Below, piece by piece: positions 1 through 9,178 of a DNA stretch of 64,000 nucleotides. Source of the DNA: MFD04580-c1 sp963702995 (lineage in GTDB: Bacteria; Planctomycetota; Phycisphaerae; Tepidisphaerales; Tepidisphaeraceae); contig OY969783.1 of NCBI GenBank assembly GCA_963702995.1, forward strand, positions 4,960,001 to 5,024,000, written 5' to 3'. A model generated the notes under the pieces. It saw only the letters and a program-made list of their open reading frames with translations, had not been told where the DNA came from and ran no database searches. How positions within the stretch are numbered: position 1 is the stretch's first letter; every line of letters begins with the position of its first letter. The translations under genes were made by a program, and so were the position numbers.

Positions 1-2221
1 TGACGCAGATCAGCCCGCCGAGCGGGATGCGGATGCTGACGTTCTTCAGGTTGTTCTCGCGGCACCCTTTCAGTTCGAGGCAGGACTTGTCCGGATCGAC
101 CGGCCGCCGACGCTCGGGGGCTTGGATGGAGAGCTCGCCGACGAGGTACTTGATCGTCGTACTCTGGGTCTGCTCGAACACCTGCGGGACGGGTCCGGCG
201 GCGACGACGTTCCCGCCGTGCGCGCCGGCGCCGGGGCCGATGTCGATAAGATAGTCGGCGGCGCGGATGCAGTCTTCGTCGTGCTCGACGATGATGACGG
301 TGTTCCCGATCGTCTGTAGCCGCTTGAGCGTTCGGATCAGCCGCGTGTTATCGCGCTGGTGGAGGCCGATGGTCGGCTCGTCCAACACATAGCAGACGCC
401 AACGAGCCCCGACCCGACCTGTGTCGCCAGGCGGATGCGCTGCGCCTCGCCGCCGGAGAGGCTACCCGTCTTGCGATCCAGCGTGAGGTAGCCGAGGCCC
501 ACATCGACCATGAAGCCGAGGCGGGCGGCGATCTCGCGGACGATGGGCTCGGCGATCTTCTCCCCCTCTTCGCTGAGGCGAAGGTTTTCGAAGAAGCGTT
601 TGGCGCGGGCGACGGTCAGCCGGGTGACGTCGTCGATGCTGTAGCCGGGCAGTGCAAGCGTCGCCACGGCGGCCGGTGACGAGGTGGCGGCCGCGTCGTC
701 CGAGGCGTCGGCGGCCGCCTTGGGCTTACCTTTCGCCTGCTTCTTTCCTTTGGCTTTCTTCGGCGGTTCGGCGATGGCCACGTTCGCTTCGACGGCGGCC
801 TGGGCGTCGGCTTCTTCGGAGGAGGGGGTGGCGATCGCGTCGATGCCGCCGTAGTTCGCGGGGAGCATGTCGGTCGCGTGAGCCGCGGCATACGACTGCG
901 GCGTATGGATTTCGCGTGGCGGCTCGACGTCCAGCGGTTGAGTGGTATGGAGCCGAACCGATAGCGCGTCGATCTTTAGCCGCTTGCCGCCGCACGTCTC
1001 GCAGGGCTGCTCGGACATGTAAGTGTGCAACTTGGACTTCACCCATTCGCTCTCGGTGCTCTCAAACCGGCGTTGCAGGTTGGGGATGACGCCTTCGAAC
1101 CAGGTGCCGGTGCCGAGGTCCCCCTTCTTGTCCGTGCCGTACATGAGGATGTCGCGCACCTTCTTTGACACGTCCTTGTACGGCCCGGTGTAGCTGACTT
1201 CAAAATCGCGGCAGAATTGGCGCAGGACGCGGCTGTAGTAGATATTCATCCGCTTGCCGTTCTTCCGCCACGCCTCGACAGCGCCGTTCTCCATGGAGAG
1301 GCTCTCGTCGGCGACGATCATGTCGGGGTCGAACTCGGACGACGTGCCAAGCCCGTGGCAGTCGGGGCAGGCGCCGTGGGGCGAGTTGAAGCTGAACAGC
1401 CGCGGCTCCAGCTCCGGCAACGACACTTCGGGGTGGACGGGGCAGGCGAACTTCTCGCTCAGCACCTGGTCGGTCCATCCCGGGCCGGAAGTATCGGCGA
1501 TCGAGAGAATGACCAGGCCCTGGGAGAGCTTCAGCGCCGTTTCCACCGAATCCGCCAGCCGGGGCCGGATCTCGGGCTTGAGGACGATCCGGTCCACGAC
1601 CGCTTCGATGGTGTGGCGGAACGTCTTGGCAAGCGACGGCGCCTTGTCGGCCGTCGGCAGCTCATGGATCACGCCGTCCACGCGGGCGCGGACGAACCCC
1701 TGCTTGTGGATCGCCTGAAAGATGTCCTTGTGCTCGCCCTTTTGGCCGCGGACGAGTGGGGAGAGGACCATCACCTTGGTCCCGGGCGGGTGCTTCATCA
1801 CGGCGTCAACGATCTGCGACGCCGTCTGCCCTGCGATGACGCGCCCGCAGACCCAGCAGTGAGGCGTCCCGGCCCGGGCGAAGAGCACGCGGAGGTAGTC
1901 GTAGATCTCGGTCGTGGTCGCGACCGTCGATCGCGGGTTGCTCGATGAGCCACGCTGCTCGATCGCGATGGTGGGCGGAAGCCCTTCAATCTCGTCGAGG
2001 TCGGGCTTCTGAAGCTGGTCGAGGAACTGCCGAGCGTACGTGGAGAGGGACTCCATGTACTTGCGCTGCCCCTCGGCGAAGACCGTGTCGAACGCGAGGG
2101 TGGACTTCCCCGACCCCGACAACCCCGTAATGACCACAAGCTGGTCGCGCGGGATTTCAACGGAGATGTTCTTGAGGTTGTGCTCCTTGGCCCCGCGGAT
2201 CTTGATGTATTTCAGGCTCAT
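1..2221 (-). CDS. uvrA: Excinuclease ABC subunit A (partial, C-terminus beyond window)
   Basis: This is the damage-recognition ATPase of nucleotide excision repair, working with UvrB and UvrC. The minus-strand frame opens at an ATG at 2221 and stays open to the window edge, about 740 codons. It begins [19 protein letters not shown] and has the first Walker A (GLSGSGKST) near residue 33, a CxxC zinc-binding segment (HCWVCG), the ABC signature ([15 protein letters not shown]) and Walker B/D-loop ([12 protein letters not shown]). The second Walker A should lie just past position 1. One oddity is a Lys/Ala/Ser-rich, low-complexity stretch of about 75 residues (around 640-870) just before the conserved region that leads to the first signature motif. 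The frame was checked at three points and shows no shift. Confidence 0.97.
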   Translation of the reverse strand, partial: MSLKYIKIRGAKEHNLKNISVEIPRDQLVVITGLSGSGKSTLAFDTVFAEGQRKYMESLSTYARQFLDQLQKPDLDEIEGLPPTIAIEQRGSSSNPRSTVATTTEIYDYLRVLFARAGTPHCWVCGRVIAGQTASQIVDAVMKHPPGTKVMVLSPLVRGQKGEHKDIFQAIHKQGFVRARVDGVIHELPTADKAPSLAKTFRHTIEAVVDRIVLKPEIRPRLADSVETALKLSQGLVILSIADTSGPGWTDQVLSEKFACPVHPEVSLPELEPRLFSFNSPHGACPDCHGLGTSSEFDPDMIVADESLSMENGAVEAWRKNGKRMNIYYSRVLRQFCRDFEVSYTGPYKDVSKKVRDILMYGTDKKGDLGTGTWFEGVIPNLQRRFESTESEWVKSKLHTYMSEQPCETCGGKRLKIDALSVRLHTTQPLDVEPPREIHTPQSYAAAHATDMLPANYGGIDAIATPSSEEADAQAAVEANVAIAEPPKKAKGKKQAKGKPKAAADASDDAAATSSPAAVATLALPGYSIDDVTRLTVARAKRFFENLRLSEEGEKIAEPIVREIAARLGFMVDVGLGYLTLDRKTGSLSGGEAQRIRLATQVGSGLVGVCYVLDEPTIGLHQRDNTRLIRTLKRLQTIGNTVIIVEHDEDCIRAADYLIDIGPGAGAHGGNVVAAGPVPQVFEQTQSTTIKYLVGELSIQAPERRRPVDPDKSCLELKGCRENNLKNVSIRIPLGGLICV

Positions 2222-2780
2222 TCCGTTCGTGCTCGTCAGGCCAGGTTGGCACTCGGCGCGACCCTCGCCGCGTCGGTGCCCCGAAAATCAATCGTACGGA
2301 TTTTGTACGGTCTGGGTAGGCTGCGCCAATCGCGGCCGGCCCAACTATATGGCGGCAGTCGGGCGGGCGCATCTCCGAGCGACGGACCTGAGCTGGGGGT
2401 GCGACAGAAGCGAGCCAAGATGCGGCCGACCGAACAGGCGTCGGGAACGGTGGTCCCGGGTCGGCGGCCCAACGCGATCTGGCCCTGCGGCGCCCAAACG
2501 GGAGCGGCCGAGGCCACGCGTCAAGCCGACATCCGCGTCGCGTAGGTCGGGCGACAAACTGCCGCTCGTGCCTGATCCCGCCTAAGCGATCCCAACCGGC
2601 CTATCGGGAACTGATTGCACCGCGCCCAAACGTTGAATATCAATTTTCAGTTTTTCGGGGCAAGGCACTGCGGTTGCGAACGTCGGCGTATACCGCCCGG
2701 CACGGAGCCTCACTCGCAATCCGGGGAACTCGGCATGATGTTCATGCCAACGTTCAGTTGAAGTCGTAGAAGGAGATCCC
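2222..2780. other. Intergenic region between uvrA and the DUF4142 gene
   Basis: This spacer of about 560 bp separates divergent genes. I see no convincing coding frame, RNA gene or repeat. It should hold both promoters, but no clear -35/-10 pair stands out. The ribosome-binding site of the right-hand gene (AGAAGGAGAT) is at its end, 2767-2776. Confidence 0.5.
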
Positions 2781-3647
2781 ATGAAAGTTCCGATGTTTTT
2801 CACGGCCGCCTGTCTCGCGGCCGCCGTTGCTTGTCCGGTCCTGGCCGAGAATGCCCCCCAGAACAGAGGTTCGGGCACGAACGGAAGCGGCACGAGTGCC
2901 GCCAACCCCGTGGTGGATCCGAACCAGCCGACGCCGCGCCAAGGCATTACGTCGGCCGAGAATGCGACCGAGAAGAGCGGCGCCGGCACGAACGGGAGCG
3001 GAAGCGGCGCTCTGGCGCCGGTGACGGACAGTAAGGCGCTCCGAACCACCGGCCGCGATGTCGCGGCGTCGGATCAGCCCGACACGATGATGGATCACAA
3101 GTGGGTGGCGGCCGTGGCGAGCGGCAACACGCTCGAGATCCAGCTCGGCCAACTCGCGAAGGATCACGCGTCGCGCCAGGATGTGAAGGAGTTCGCCCAG
3201 AAGATGATCGAGGACCACACCAAGGCCTCGGAACAGCTCAAGCAGGCGATCGCGGGCAAGGGCATCCAGATCCCCGGCCAGTTGAACGAGGTCGATCAGG
3301 CCGTCTTCACGCATATGTCGAAGCTGGAAGGGCGAGACTTTGACCGGCACTACATCTACGGGAACGTCGCCGGCCATACCAAGATGTACCTGATGTTCCG
3401 CGACGGCAGCAACGAGCTGAACGACGCAGCGCTGCGTCAGTTCGCGGCCGGCCTACTCCCGACCATCGACATGCATCTGCAGATGGCCCAGAAGCTGGCG
3501 AACATGAACCAGGCCCGGACGGCCAGCGAGGTCGAACGCGGCGTTTCCGCGCCGAGCACGCCGGCGACTGCCGTCCCAGGCCATGCCACCAACGGCGGCG
3601 ACGGCAAATCGATCCAGCCGGCCGGGACCAAGGGCGGTGATAAGTAG
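2781..3647 (+). CDS. DUF4142 domain exported protein
   Basis: A predicted secreted protein of 288 residues. A strong ribosome-binding site (AGAAGGAGAT) precedes the ATG. The N-terminus is a Sec signal peptide (MKVPMFFTAACLAAAVACP, cleavage near VLA-EN). Residues about 25-95 are Gly/Ser/Asn-rich and hold two imperfect copies of an AENA...GTNGSG unit. Residues about 108-235 match the DUF4142 helical bundle (ASGNTLEIQLGQLAKDHAS, FAQKMIEDHTKASEQL), a ferritin-like fold common in cell-envelope proteins. The C-terminal 45 residues are low complexity. The function of DUF4142 proteins is not established. The gene appears monocistronic. Confidence 0.85.
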   Translation: MKVPMFFTAACLAAAVACPVLAENAPQNRGSGTNGSGTSAANPVVDPNQPTPRQGITSAENATEKSGAGTNGSGSGALAPVTDSKALRTTGRDVAASDQPDTMMDHKWVAAVASGNTLEIQLGQLAKDHASRQDVKEFAQKMIEDHTKASEQLKQAIAGKGIQIPGQLNEVDQAVFTHMSKLEGRDFDRHYIYGNVAGHTKMYLMFRDGSNELNDAALRQFAAGLLPTIDMHLQMAQKLANMNQARTASEVERGVSAPSTPATAVPGHATNGGDGKSIQPAGTKGGDK

Positions 3648-3757
3648 TGCGTTGATCGATCGATCGAATGATTAATTATCGGGATGTTCCGCCCCCGCCG
3701 GCCGATGCCGGCGGGGGCGATCTGATTTCATTGGAAAGCCCATTTGGAGCCAAAGCT

Positions 3758-4270
3758 ATGAACGAAGCCCCCCATGCCGCGTCGTCTGAAGACCTTTCAA
3801 AGATTGGGAAGCTGATCGACGGGATCAAGGTGGCGATGCTGACGACGGCGGCCGCCGACGGATCGTTGCGGAGCCGGCCCATGGCGACCCAGGAGGTGGA
3901 ATTCGACGGCGTTCTCTGGTTCTTCACCGACGTCTCTTCGCCAAAGGTCGATGAGGTCCGGGAAGATCAGCATGTTAACGTCAGCTATTCCGACCCGTCC
4001 GGCAATCGGTACGTGTCGATGTCGGGGCGGGCGCGGGTCGTGCGGGATCCCGCGAAGGTCCGTGAGCTCTGGAGCCCGGTCCATAAGGCGTGGTTCCCCA
4101 AGGGGCCGGAGGACCCATCGATCGGGCTGCTCCGAGTGGAGGTGACTTAGGCCGAATACTGGAACTCGCCGTCCAGCGCCGTCGTCCACGTCGTCGGCTT
4201 CATCAAGGTGGCCGTCACCGGGCAACGCTACGAGCCGGGCGAGAACCAGAAAGTCACCCTGCCGCGATAG
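3758..4270 (+). pseudogene. General stress protein 26-like FMN-binding protein, interrupted by in-frame TAG
   Basis: This belongs to the pyridoxamine-5'-phosphate-oxidase-like split-barrel family (general stress protein 26 group), whose members bind FMN or FAD. The chosen ATG (MNEAPHAASSEDLSKIGKLI) follows GGAG at 3746-3749 with good spacing. The family core reads IKVAMLTTAAADGSLRSRPM and LWFFTDVSSPKVDEV. At 4148-4150 a TAG interrupts the frame where the family normally continues (RVEVT-stop-AEYWNSPSSAVVH). The same frame then stays open and family-like to a second TAG at 4268-4270, which would give 170 residues. A single A-to-T change (AAG to TAG) explains it. It could be a true nonsense mutation, a consensus error or, less likely, amber read-through. 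The gene upstream is unrelated. Confidence 0.8.
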
Positions 4271-4321
4271 AAAAAGGGGAGTCTCCCCGTTCTTCGGCGG
4301 CCGAAAAAAGGGGAGACTCCC
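4271..4321. repeat. Short inverted repeat, family A (GGGGAGACTCCCC type)
   Basis: Two palindromic GGGGAGTCTCCCC-type blocks flank CGTTCTTCGGCGGCCG, directly after the stop of the stress-protein gene. A related element sits at 59946-59992. It could work as a terminator hairpin because A/T runs flank it, but its recurrence suggests a dispersed element. Confidence 0.6.
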
Positions 4322-4499
4322 TATTTCCGCGGAATGAATTTGATGCCCTACAATCCGGCGAGCCGATCTGGACGGCAGACGGTCGGTGGAAACGTCTGGT
4401 GCGGCCGATAAGTAGTCGGATGCCGTTTCGTCGGCGCGGGTCGGTCGGCCGCGATGGCCGCGGCCGATGCGGGCTCTCGTCAGGCTGCGATGAGTGGGC

Positions 4500-4886
4500 A
4501 TGAGACTAAGCTTGGCAGTCCAGACCTCGCTCCCAACGGCGTACGGACGTCAGCGGGCTCGCTCTGTCGTGTGGGCCGGCGTGTTGCTCGGCGTTCTCCT
4601 CCCCGGGTGTGCCCCCAGCCCGGAGAGAAGCCTGAAGAACCCCGACCCGTCAGGGAAGATCCCGGCAATCAAACAGGCCGCGCAGAGCCGCAACGACAAA
4701 GCGGAGCCGGATCTGATCCGCAATCTTTCCGATGAGGACCCGGCCGTTCGATTTTATGCCATTGAGGCGTTGCGCCGCCTAACCGGGCAGACCTTCGGCT
4801 ATCTCTATTACGACGATGACGATCATCGTCAGGCGGCCGTCCAGCGCTGGCAGCAGTGGTTGGCGGCCGGCGCCAAGCTGAAATGA
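4500..4886 (+). CDS. Small HEAT-repeat lipoprotein
   Basis: A predicted lipoprotein of about 128 residues. The ATG at 4500 was chosen; a GTG at 4494 in the same frame is an alternative. A hydrophobic stretch ends in a lipobox (LLGVLLPGC), so the mature protein would start at Cys and be lipid-anchored. The mature part has one clear HEAT/PBS-type repeat (DLIRNLSDEDPAVRFYAIEAL) and an acidic YYDDDDHRQAAVQRW segment typical of planctomycete HEAT lipoproteins. It ends 28 bp before the HATPase gene and may head that cluster. Its specific function is unknown. Confidence 0.7.
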   Translation: MRLSLAVQTSLPTAYGRQRARSVVWAGVLLGVLLPGCAPSPERSLKNPDPSGKIPAIKQAAQSRNDKAEPDLIRNLSDEDPAVRFYAIEALRRLTGQTFGYLYYDDDDHRQAAVQRWQQWLAAGAKLK

Positions 4887-4914
4887 TCCAGTGCGGACCA
4901 TCGGGAAACGGGTC

Positions 4915-5382
4915 ATGAGCGATCCCGCTCAACAACAAGATTGCTCCGAGAACGCTCCGCCCCAGCCTCTCCACCTGGACGTGACGAGCGATCCGGTCCG
5001 CCTCGCCGAAGTTCGGCACGCGATCGAGGAGTTCGCGCGGAAGCGCGGGTTAGCCGACGAAGACGCGGCCGAACTGGGCTTGTCGGTCAACGAGGCGCTG
5101 GCGAACGTGATCCGCCACGCCTACCGTGGGAAGACTGACCGCCCCATTCGCGTCGCGGCCGAGGGTGACGGCGAGCAGGTCGTCGTTACAATCCGCGACT
5201 GGGGGTCGGGCGTGAATCCGGAAACGCTGCCGCCGCGGCGGCGCGACCCCGAGCACCCGGGCGGTCTGGGCCTCCTCTGCCTCAAGGCCCTGATGGATCA
5301 GGTGCTTTTTGAGCCGCAGCAGGATGGAATGCTGCTCACACTGGTCAAGAGGCGACGCGGCGGTGGCTGCCGGCAACGGTGA
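4915..5382 (+). CDS. Anti-sigma regulatory factor, HATPase_c_2 family (RsbW/SpoIIAB-like)
   Basis: A GHKL-type ATP-binding protein of 155 residues. The N box reads ELGLSVNEALANVIRHAYRG (about residues 52-71). The G1 box is RDWGSGV and the G2 box is GGLGLLCLKALMD. Known relatives are serine kinases that phosphorylate a STAS partner and bind sigma factors. The next gene encodes a STAS protein, so the two are a plausible kinase-antagonist pair. The ATG at 4915 was preferred to an in-frame GTG at 4891. No sigma factor gene lies nearby; an MCE/Mla transporter follows instead. Confidence 0.85.
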   Translation: MSDPAQQQDCSENAPPQPLHLDVTSDPVRLAEVRHAIEEFARKRGLADEDAAELGLSVNEALANVIRHAYRGKTDRPIRVAAEGDGEQVVVTIRDWGSGVNPETLPPRRRDPEHPGGLGLLCLKALMDQVLFEPQQDGMLLTLVKRRRGGGCRQR

Positions 5383-5502
5383 GCCGCACAGACTCGCGAG
5401 GGGTAAACCGGGCTGGCGAGAGAAACCGATGAACGTGTCGAAGACGTTTGGGGCATGGCGCCCTGTCATGGCGCTGCCATTGGAGATGCAGCGGAGCGTC
5501 CG

Positions 5503-5871
5503 ATGAACGATCTAAGGACAGGAAGTGACTTAGTCCCGTCCGCGCGGCGCGAAGGGTCGGTCGTCATCGCCGCGATCCGCGGGGAAATTGACCTCCACAA
5601 CAGCCCGGAGCTTCGCACGGAGATCCTCGATCTGCTCCACCGTAACGAGCCCAAGCGCCTGGTCCTCAACCTCACGCTCGTCCCTTATATGGACAGCAGC
5701 GCCGTCGCGGTCCTGGTTGAAGCGCTCCAGAAGTTGCGAAAGGTCGGCGGCGGGGTCTTCCTCACCGGGTTGCAGCCTCGTGTGAAGGGCCTGCTTGAGA
5801 TTGCGCACCTGACCAGCATTTTCACTGTTGTTGACGACGAAGCGGCCGCGATCGACGCGTCCCCGCAATAG
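5503..5871 (+). CDS. STAS domain protein (anti-sigma antagonist or MlaB-like)
   Basis: A single STAS domain of 122 residues. The ATG at 5503 follows GGAG at about 5492. The core reads VVIAAIRGEIDLHNSPELR and NLTLVPYMDSSAVAVLVEAL, with Ser in the usual phospho-acceptor position (YMDSSAVA). It can be read two ways. It may be the partner of the HATPase protein just upstream, in the RsbV/SpoIIAA manner. It may also be the STAS subunit of the lipid transporter just downstream, since E. coli MlaB is a STAS protein bound to MlaF. The position between the two supports either role. Confidence 0.85.
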   Translation: MNDLRTGSDLVPSARREGSVVIAAIRGEIDLHNSPELRTEILDLLHRNEPKRLVLNLTLVPYMDSSAVAVLVEALQKLRKVGGGVFLTGLQPRVKGLLEIAHLTSIFTVVDDEAAAIDASPQ

Positions 5872-6006
5872 CGGAGCGCCTGCTTCCCGCGGCCCTTTGC
5901 CTGACCCGCCGCCGGCTCCGCATGCTCGTCTTCCCCCGCACTCCCGAAGCAAGGGGAGGAGTCGGCGTGGGCGGCACGAGCGCGGGGCCCGGTACTCGAC
6001 TGATTC

Positions 6007-6819
6007 ATGGACCTGCTCTTTCGACCCATCTCGGCCATCGGCGCAGCGGCGATCGGCGTGCTGGAGTTCATTGGCGGCATTGGGTACCTCCTGCTGGACA
6101 CCGTCGCGGCCACGTGGAACGGGCTGGTCACCGGCCGCGGGCGACGGCTGGGGTGGCAGAACCTGTGGGCCCAGATGGTGCGCGTCGGGGTCCGCAGCAT
6201 CCCGATCGTCATGCTGGTCCTGTTCAGCATCGGCGCCATTCTCGTGCTACAGATCGCGCCGCTGCTCAAGCAATACGGGGCGGTCTCCGAGACGGCCAAC
6301 ATCATCTCCATCGCGATCTTTCGCGAACTGGGCCCGCTGGTGGCGGCGATCGTCCTGACCGGCTTCGCCGGCGCGAGCATCGCCGCGGAGCTGGGGACGA
6401 TGGTCGTCAGCGAGGAGATCGAGGCATTGGAAGCCGAGGCGATCCCGCCGATCCGGTTCCTGGTCGTCCCGCGCACGGTGGCGACGACGATCATGATGGT
6501 CTGTGTCGCGACCGTGGCCGACCTGACGGGCATTTTCGGCGGAATGGTCGTGTCGAACATGTTCCTGGGGATCTCGCCGTCTCAGTACATCGGCCACACG
6601 TTCGACGCGATCGTCGTCCGCGACTTTACGACGGGGCTGATCAAGGCGGCCGTGTTCGGCGCGCTGATCAGCCTCCTGGCCTGTTACCTGGGGCTGGGTG
6701 TCACCGGCGGCGCGCAAGGCGTGGGCGTCGCGACCACGCGCACGGTGGTGCTGACGATCGTCGCGTTGATCCTGGTGGACCTGATGTTCACGGCGGTCTT
6801 CTATTCCCTGGGGCTGTAA
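6007..6819 (+). CDS. mlaE: MlaE-family ABC transporter permease
   Basis: The inner-membrane permease of an MCE-type lipid transporter, 270 residues, with about five to six hydrophobic segments. Family motifs include the Glu-rich coupling region FAGASIAAELGTMVVSEEIE followed by ALEAEAIPPIRFLVVPR. The ATPase gene follows after 10 bp and the MCE gene after that, forming the usual permease-ATPase-MCE set. This system moves phospholipids between inner and outer membranes in diderm bacteria. The family assignment is firm, but the direction and cargo are not known here. Confidence 0.93.
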   Translation: MDLLFRPISAIGAAAIGVLEFIGGIGYLLLDTVAATWNGLVTGRGRRLGWQNLWAQMVRVGVRSIPIVMLVLFSIGAILVLQIAPLLKQYGAVSETANIISIAIFRELGPLVAAIVLTGFAGASIAAELGTMVVSEEIEALEAEAIPPIRFLVVPRTVATTIMMVCVATVADLTGIFGGMVVSNMFLGISPSQYIGHTFDAIVVRDFTTGLIKAAVFGALISLLACYLGLGVTGGAQGVGVATTRTVVLTIVALILVDLMFTAVFYSLGL

Positions 6820-6829
6820 GGCGGCGCGC

Positions 6830-7741
6830 ATGGCATCTGGAACGGTAAACCCTGGACCGATGCCCGCGCGGCCCGCCGACGCCGAGCGGCCGCTCGCGAT
6901 CCGGGTGAACGGCGTCACGAAGAAGTTTGACGGCCGCACCGTTTTGGACGCCATCCGGCTTGAGGTTTACCGGGGCGAGACGCTGGTGATTCTCGGCGGC
7001 TCCGGCTCGGGCAAGTCCACGCTGCTGCGGCTGATGATCGGCAACACGCCGGCGGATGGGGGCCAGATCCTGATCGGCCACATCGACAGCGGAGCGCGCA
7101 CCGCCGGGGACGAATCGACGGCGCCCACGCCGGGCAAGAACCTCTGCCAGATGCGCCCCAACGAGCTGGACGCCTATCGCAAGAGCATCGGCGTGCTGTT
7201 CCAGAGCGGGGCGCTCTTCAACTCGATGAGCGTGGCCGAGAACGTCGCCCTGCCGCTTCGCGAGCACACCGACCTGCCGGAGCAGACGATCGAGATCATG
7301 GTGAAGATCAAGCTGGAGCTGGTTGGGCTGCGCGAGCATGCCGAAAAGATGCCTGGGCAGTTGTCCGGCGGAATGAAGAAGCGCGCGGGGCTCGCCCGGG
7401 CGCTGGCGCTGGACCCGAAGATCCTGTTCTACGACGAGCCCTCGGCAGGGCTCGACCCGGTCACCAGCGCCGAGATCGATCAGCTCATCATCAGCTTGAA
7501 CAAGCAGCTCGGCGTGACGAGCGTCGTGGTCACCCACGAGATGGACAGCGCGTTCCGGATCGCGGATCGGATGGTCCTGCTGGACCGGGGGAAGTTCATC
7601 GTCTCCGGGTCGCCCCAGGAGATGCGCGACAGCCAGGACCCTCTTGTCCGCCAGTTCGTCCACGGCCTGACGGAAGGGCCGCTGACCGACCGGCGACGCG
7701 CGGGCGGGTACGAGGTCGATCTGCTGGGCGGGAGCATCTAG
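6830..7741 (+). CDS. mlaF: MlaF-family ABC transporter ATP-binding protein
   Basis: The cytoplasmic ATPase that pairs with the MlaE-like permease, 303 residues. Walker A is [11 protein letters not shown], the Q-loop is GVLFQSGALFNSMSV (typical of MlaF), the signature is LSGGMKKRAGLARALA, Walker B is ILFYDEPSAGLD and the H-loop is VVVTHEM. A segment of about 25 residues between Walker A and the Q-loop (SGARTAGDESTAPTPGKNL) is longer than in E. coli MlaF. The STAS protein encoded two genes upstream could bind this subunit, as MlaB binds MlaF. Confidence 0.93.
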   Translation: MASGTVNPGPMPARPADAERPLAIRVNGVTKKFDGRTVLDAIRLEVYRGETLVILGGSGSGKSTLLRLMIGNTPADGGQILIGHIDSGARTAGDESTAPTPGKNLCQMRPNELDAYRKSIGVLFQSGALFNSMSVAENVALPLREHTDLPEQTIEIMVKIKLELVGLREHAEKMPGQLSGGMKKRAGLARALALDPKILFYDEPSAGLDPVTSAEIDQLIISLNKQLGVTSVVVTHEMDSAFRIADRMVLLDRGKFIVSGSPQEMRDSQDPLVRQFVHGLTEGPLTDRRRAGGYEVDLLGGSI

Positions 7742-7757
7742 CTTCTGGACCCAACGG

Positions 7758-7786
7758 AAAAATCCGAAGCCCGAAACCCAAAGAAC
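7758..7786. repeat. Dispersed repeat family E fragment (ATCCGAAGCxCGAAAxCCxAAG)
   Basis: A short AAAATCCGAAGCCCGAAA-type unit between the ATPase and MCE genes. Related units occur at 10387-10489, 15714-15780 and 56946-57010, all between genes. Confidence 0.5.
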
Positions 7787-7821
7787 GTCTCAAGCCACCC
7801 GTCAAACGAAGGATCGTGAGC

Positions 7822-9006
7822 ATGAACCGGGAACGTAACGCCCTCAAGGCGGGCCTCTTCATCGTCGTGTCGGTGATCCTGATCGTCGTGATTGTCGTGT
7901 CGATCAAGGGGATGGCCCATTTCACGGAGCCCCGGCACACGCGGACGGCGCTGTTCAAGCTGACCGACGACCTCGGCGGCCTGCGCACCGGCGATGACGT
8001 GCGGCTCGGCGGCTACAAGGTCGGCACGGTTCAGACGATCGAGCCGGTCGGGCTCGACAAGGGGGACGCGGGCGCGGGCCTGGCTGTCACGTTTACGATC
8101 CCGCGGCGGTTCCCGCTCCACGCGGATGCTCGACTGGGGGTGCAGGTGACGCTGACCGGCTCCGCCTGCCTCAACATCGAAAGCCCAGGGTCGCCGGACA
8201 AGCCGACCGACGGGCAATTGGTCGGGCGCCCCGACCCCAAGACGCTGGCCTTCGCCAGCCTCGCGGACGCGGGGCCGGATATCTCGGGCCTGGTTCACGA
8301 CGTCCGCAGCCAGACGGTGCCGAAAGTCAACGCGGCCGTCGATACCTTCCGCGGCACCGGCGAAGCCGGTACACAACTTGTCACGCACCTGAACGCCAAA
8401 GTGGACCCGATCGTCAGCCGATACGACGGGGTGACGGAAAAAGCCGGCGGCGCGCTCGACAGCGTGCGCGAGATGGTCGGCCCGTCAACCGGCGACTTTC
8501 ACGGCACCCTGGCCGACCTTCACGAGATCACCGGCGGCGTGAAGAAGCGGCTCCCCGACCTGCTCACCAAGATCGATACCTCGGTCGATCGCGTGCAGAA
8601 GGCGATGGAAGAGGTTCAGAAGACGGTCGAGAACACCCGCGACGTCAGCGCCGAAGTGAAGAACATCATCTCCAACAACCGCGGCAAGCTGGAAGCGGTC
8701 ATCGCGTCGCTCAAGGTCACGGGCGACAACCTCAAGGCCGGCAGCGCCGAGATCCGGCACAGCCCCTGGCGGCTGCTCTACCAGCCGAAGACGGGCGAGC
8801 TGGAAAACCTCAACCTTTACGATTCCGCCCGCCAGTTCGCCGAAGGGGCGACGGAATTGAATGACGCCGCCCAGGCCCTGCGCGACGCGACGGCCAACAA
8901 GAGCGCCGACCCCGAGCGCGTCAAGAAACTGGTCGTCCATCTTCAGCAGACGTTTGACCACTTCCAGGACGTTGAACGAAAACTGTGGGCTGGCGTGCGG
9001 GAGTGA
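7822..9006 (+). CDS. mlaD: MCE-domain protein (MlaD-like)
   Basis: The membrane-anchored substrate-binding component of the transporter, about 394 residues. One N-terminal transmembrane helix (about residues 10-32) is followed by a single MCE domain (DDLGGLRTGDDVRLGGYKVGTV) to about residue 140. A long alpha-helical part follows (GVKKRLPDLLTKIDTSVDRV...), consistent with coiled coils that can form a periplasmic tube or bridge. The ATG at 7822 was chosen; a GTG at 7816 is also in frame. The gene is the last of the cluster. I see no MlaC-like periplasmic carrier gene nearby. Confidence 0.9.
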   Translation: MNRERNALKAGLFIVVSVILIVVIVVSIKGMAHFTEPRHTRTALFKLTDDLGGLRTGDDVRLGGYKVGTVQTIEPVGLDKGDAGAGLAVTFTIPRRFPLHADARLGVQVTLTGSACLNIESPGSPDKPTDGQLVGRPDPKTLAFASLADAGPDISGLVHDVRSQTVPKVNAAVDTFRGTGEAGTQLVTHLNAKVDPIVSRYDGVTEKAGGALDSVREMVGPSTGDFHGTLADLHEITGGVKKRLPDLLTKIDTSVDRVQKAMEEVQKTVENTRDVSAEVKNIISNNRGKLEAVIASLKVTGDNLKAGSAEIRHSPWRLLYQPKTGELENLNLYDSARQFAEGATELNDAAQALRDATANKSADPERVKKLVVHLQQTFDHFQDVERKLWAGVRE

Positions 9007-9088
9007 CGCTCGCCGGCGCCGCTCGCCGTCACATCACGCGTGGGGGTTACGTCGCGCGCCCGGAGGGGGGCGAAGTGTCGGGCTCTCT

Positions 9089-9178
9089 GTAGCAGGCACA
9101 CTCTGTGTGCCGTCCGCCCGTTTTTGGCTCTACGTCTATCAGAGCCGAGCTGAAGGCACACGGAGTGTGCCTGCTGCA
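9089..9178. repeat. Inverted-repeat element, family B (GTAGCAGGCACAC...GTGTGCCTGCT)
   Basis: An element of about 90 bp. Its left arm, GTAGCAGGCACACTCTGTG, matches the reverse complement of its right arm, GGCACACGGAGTGTGCCTGC. A second copy is at 18730-18818. It lies in a gene-free stretch (9007-9633), where I see no other coding or RNA signal apart from the ribosome-binding region of the next gene. Confidence 0.75.

Noticed and set aside
3668..3757. Upstream start for the stress-protein gene
   Set aside because: The extension contains an inverted GCCCCCGCCGGCC-type repeat and no homology; GGAG spacing supports the ATG at 3758.
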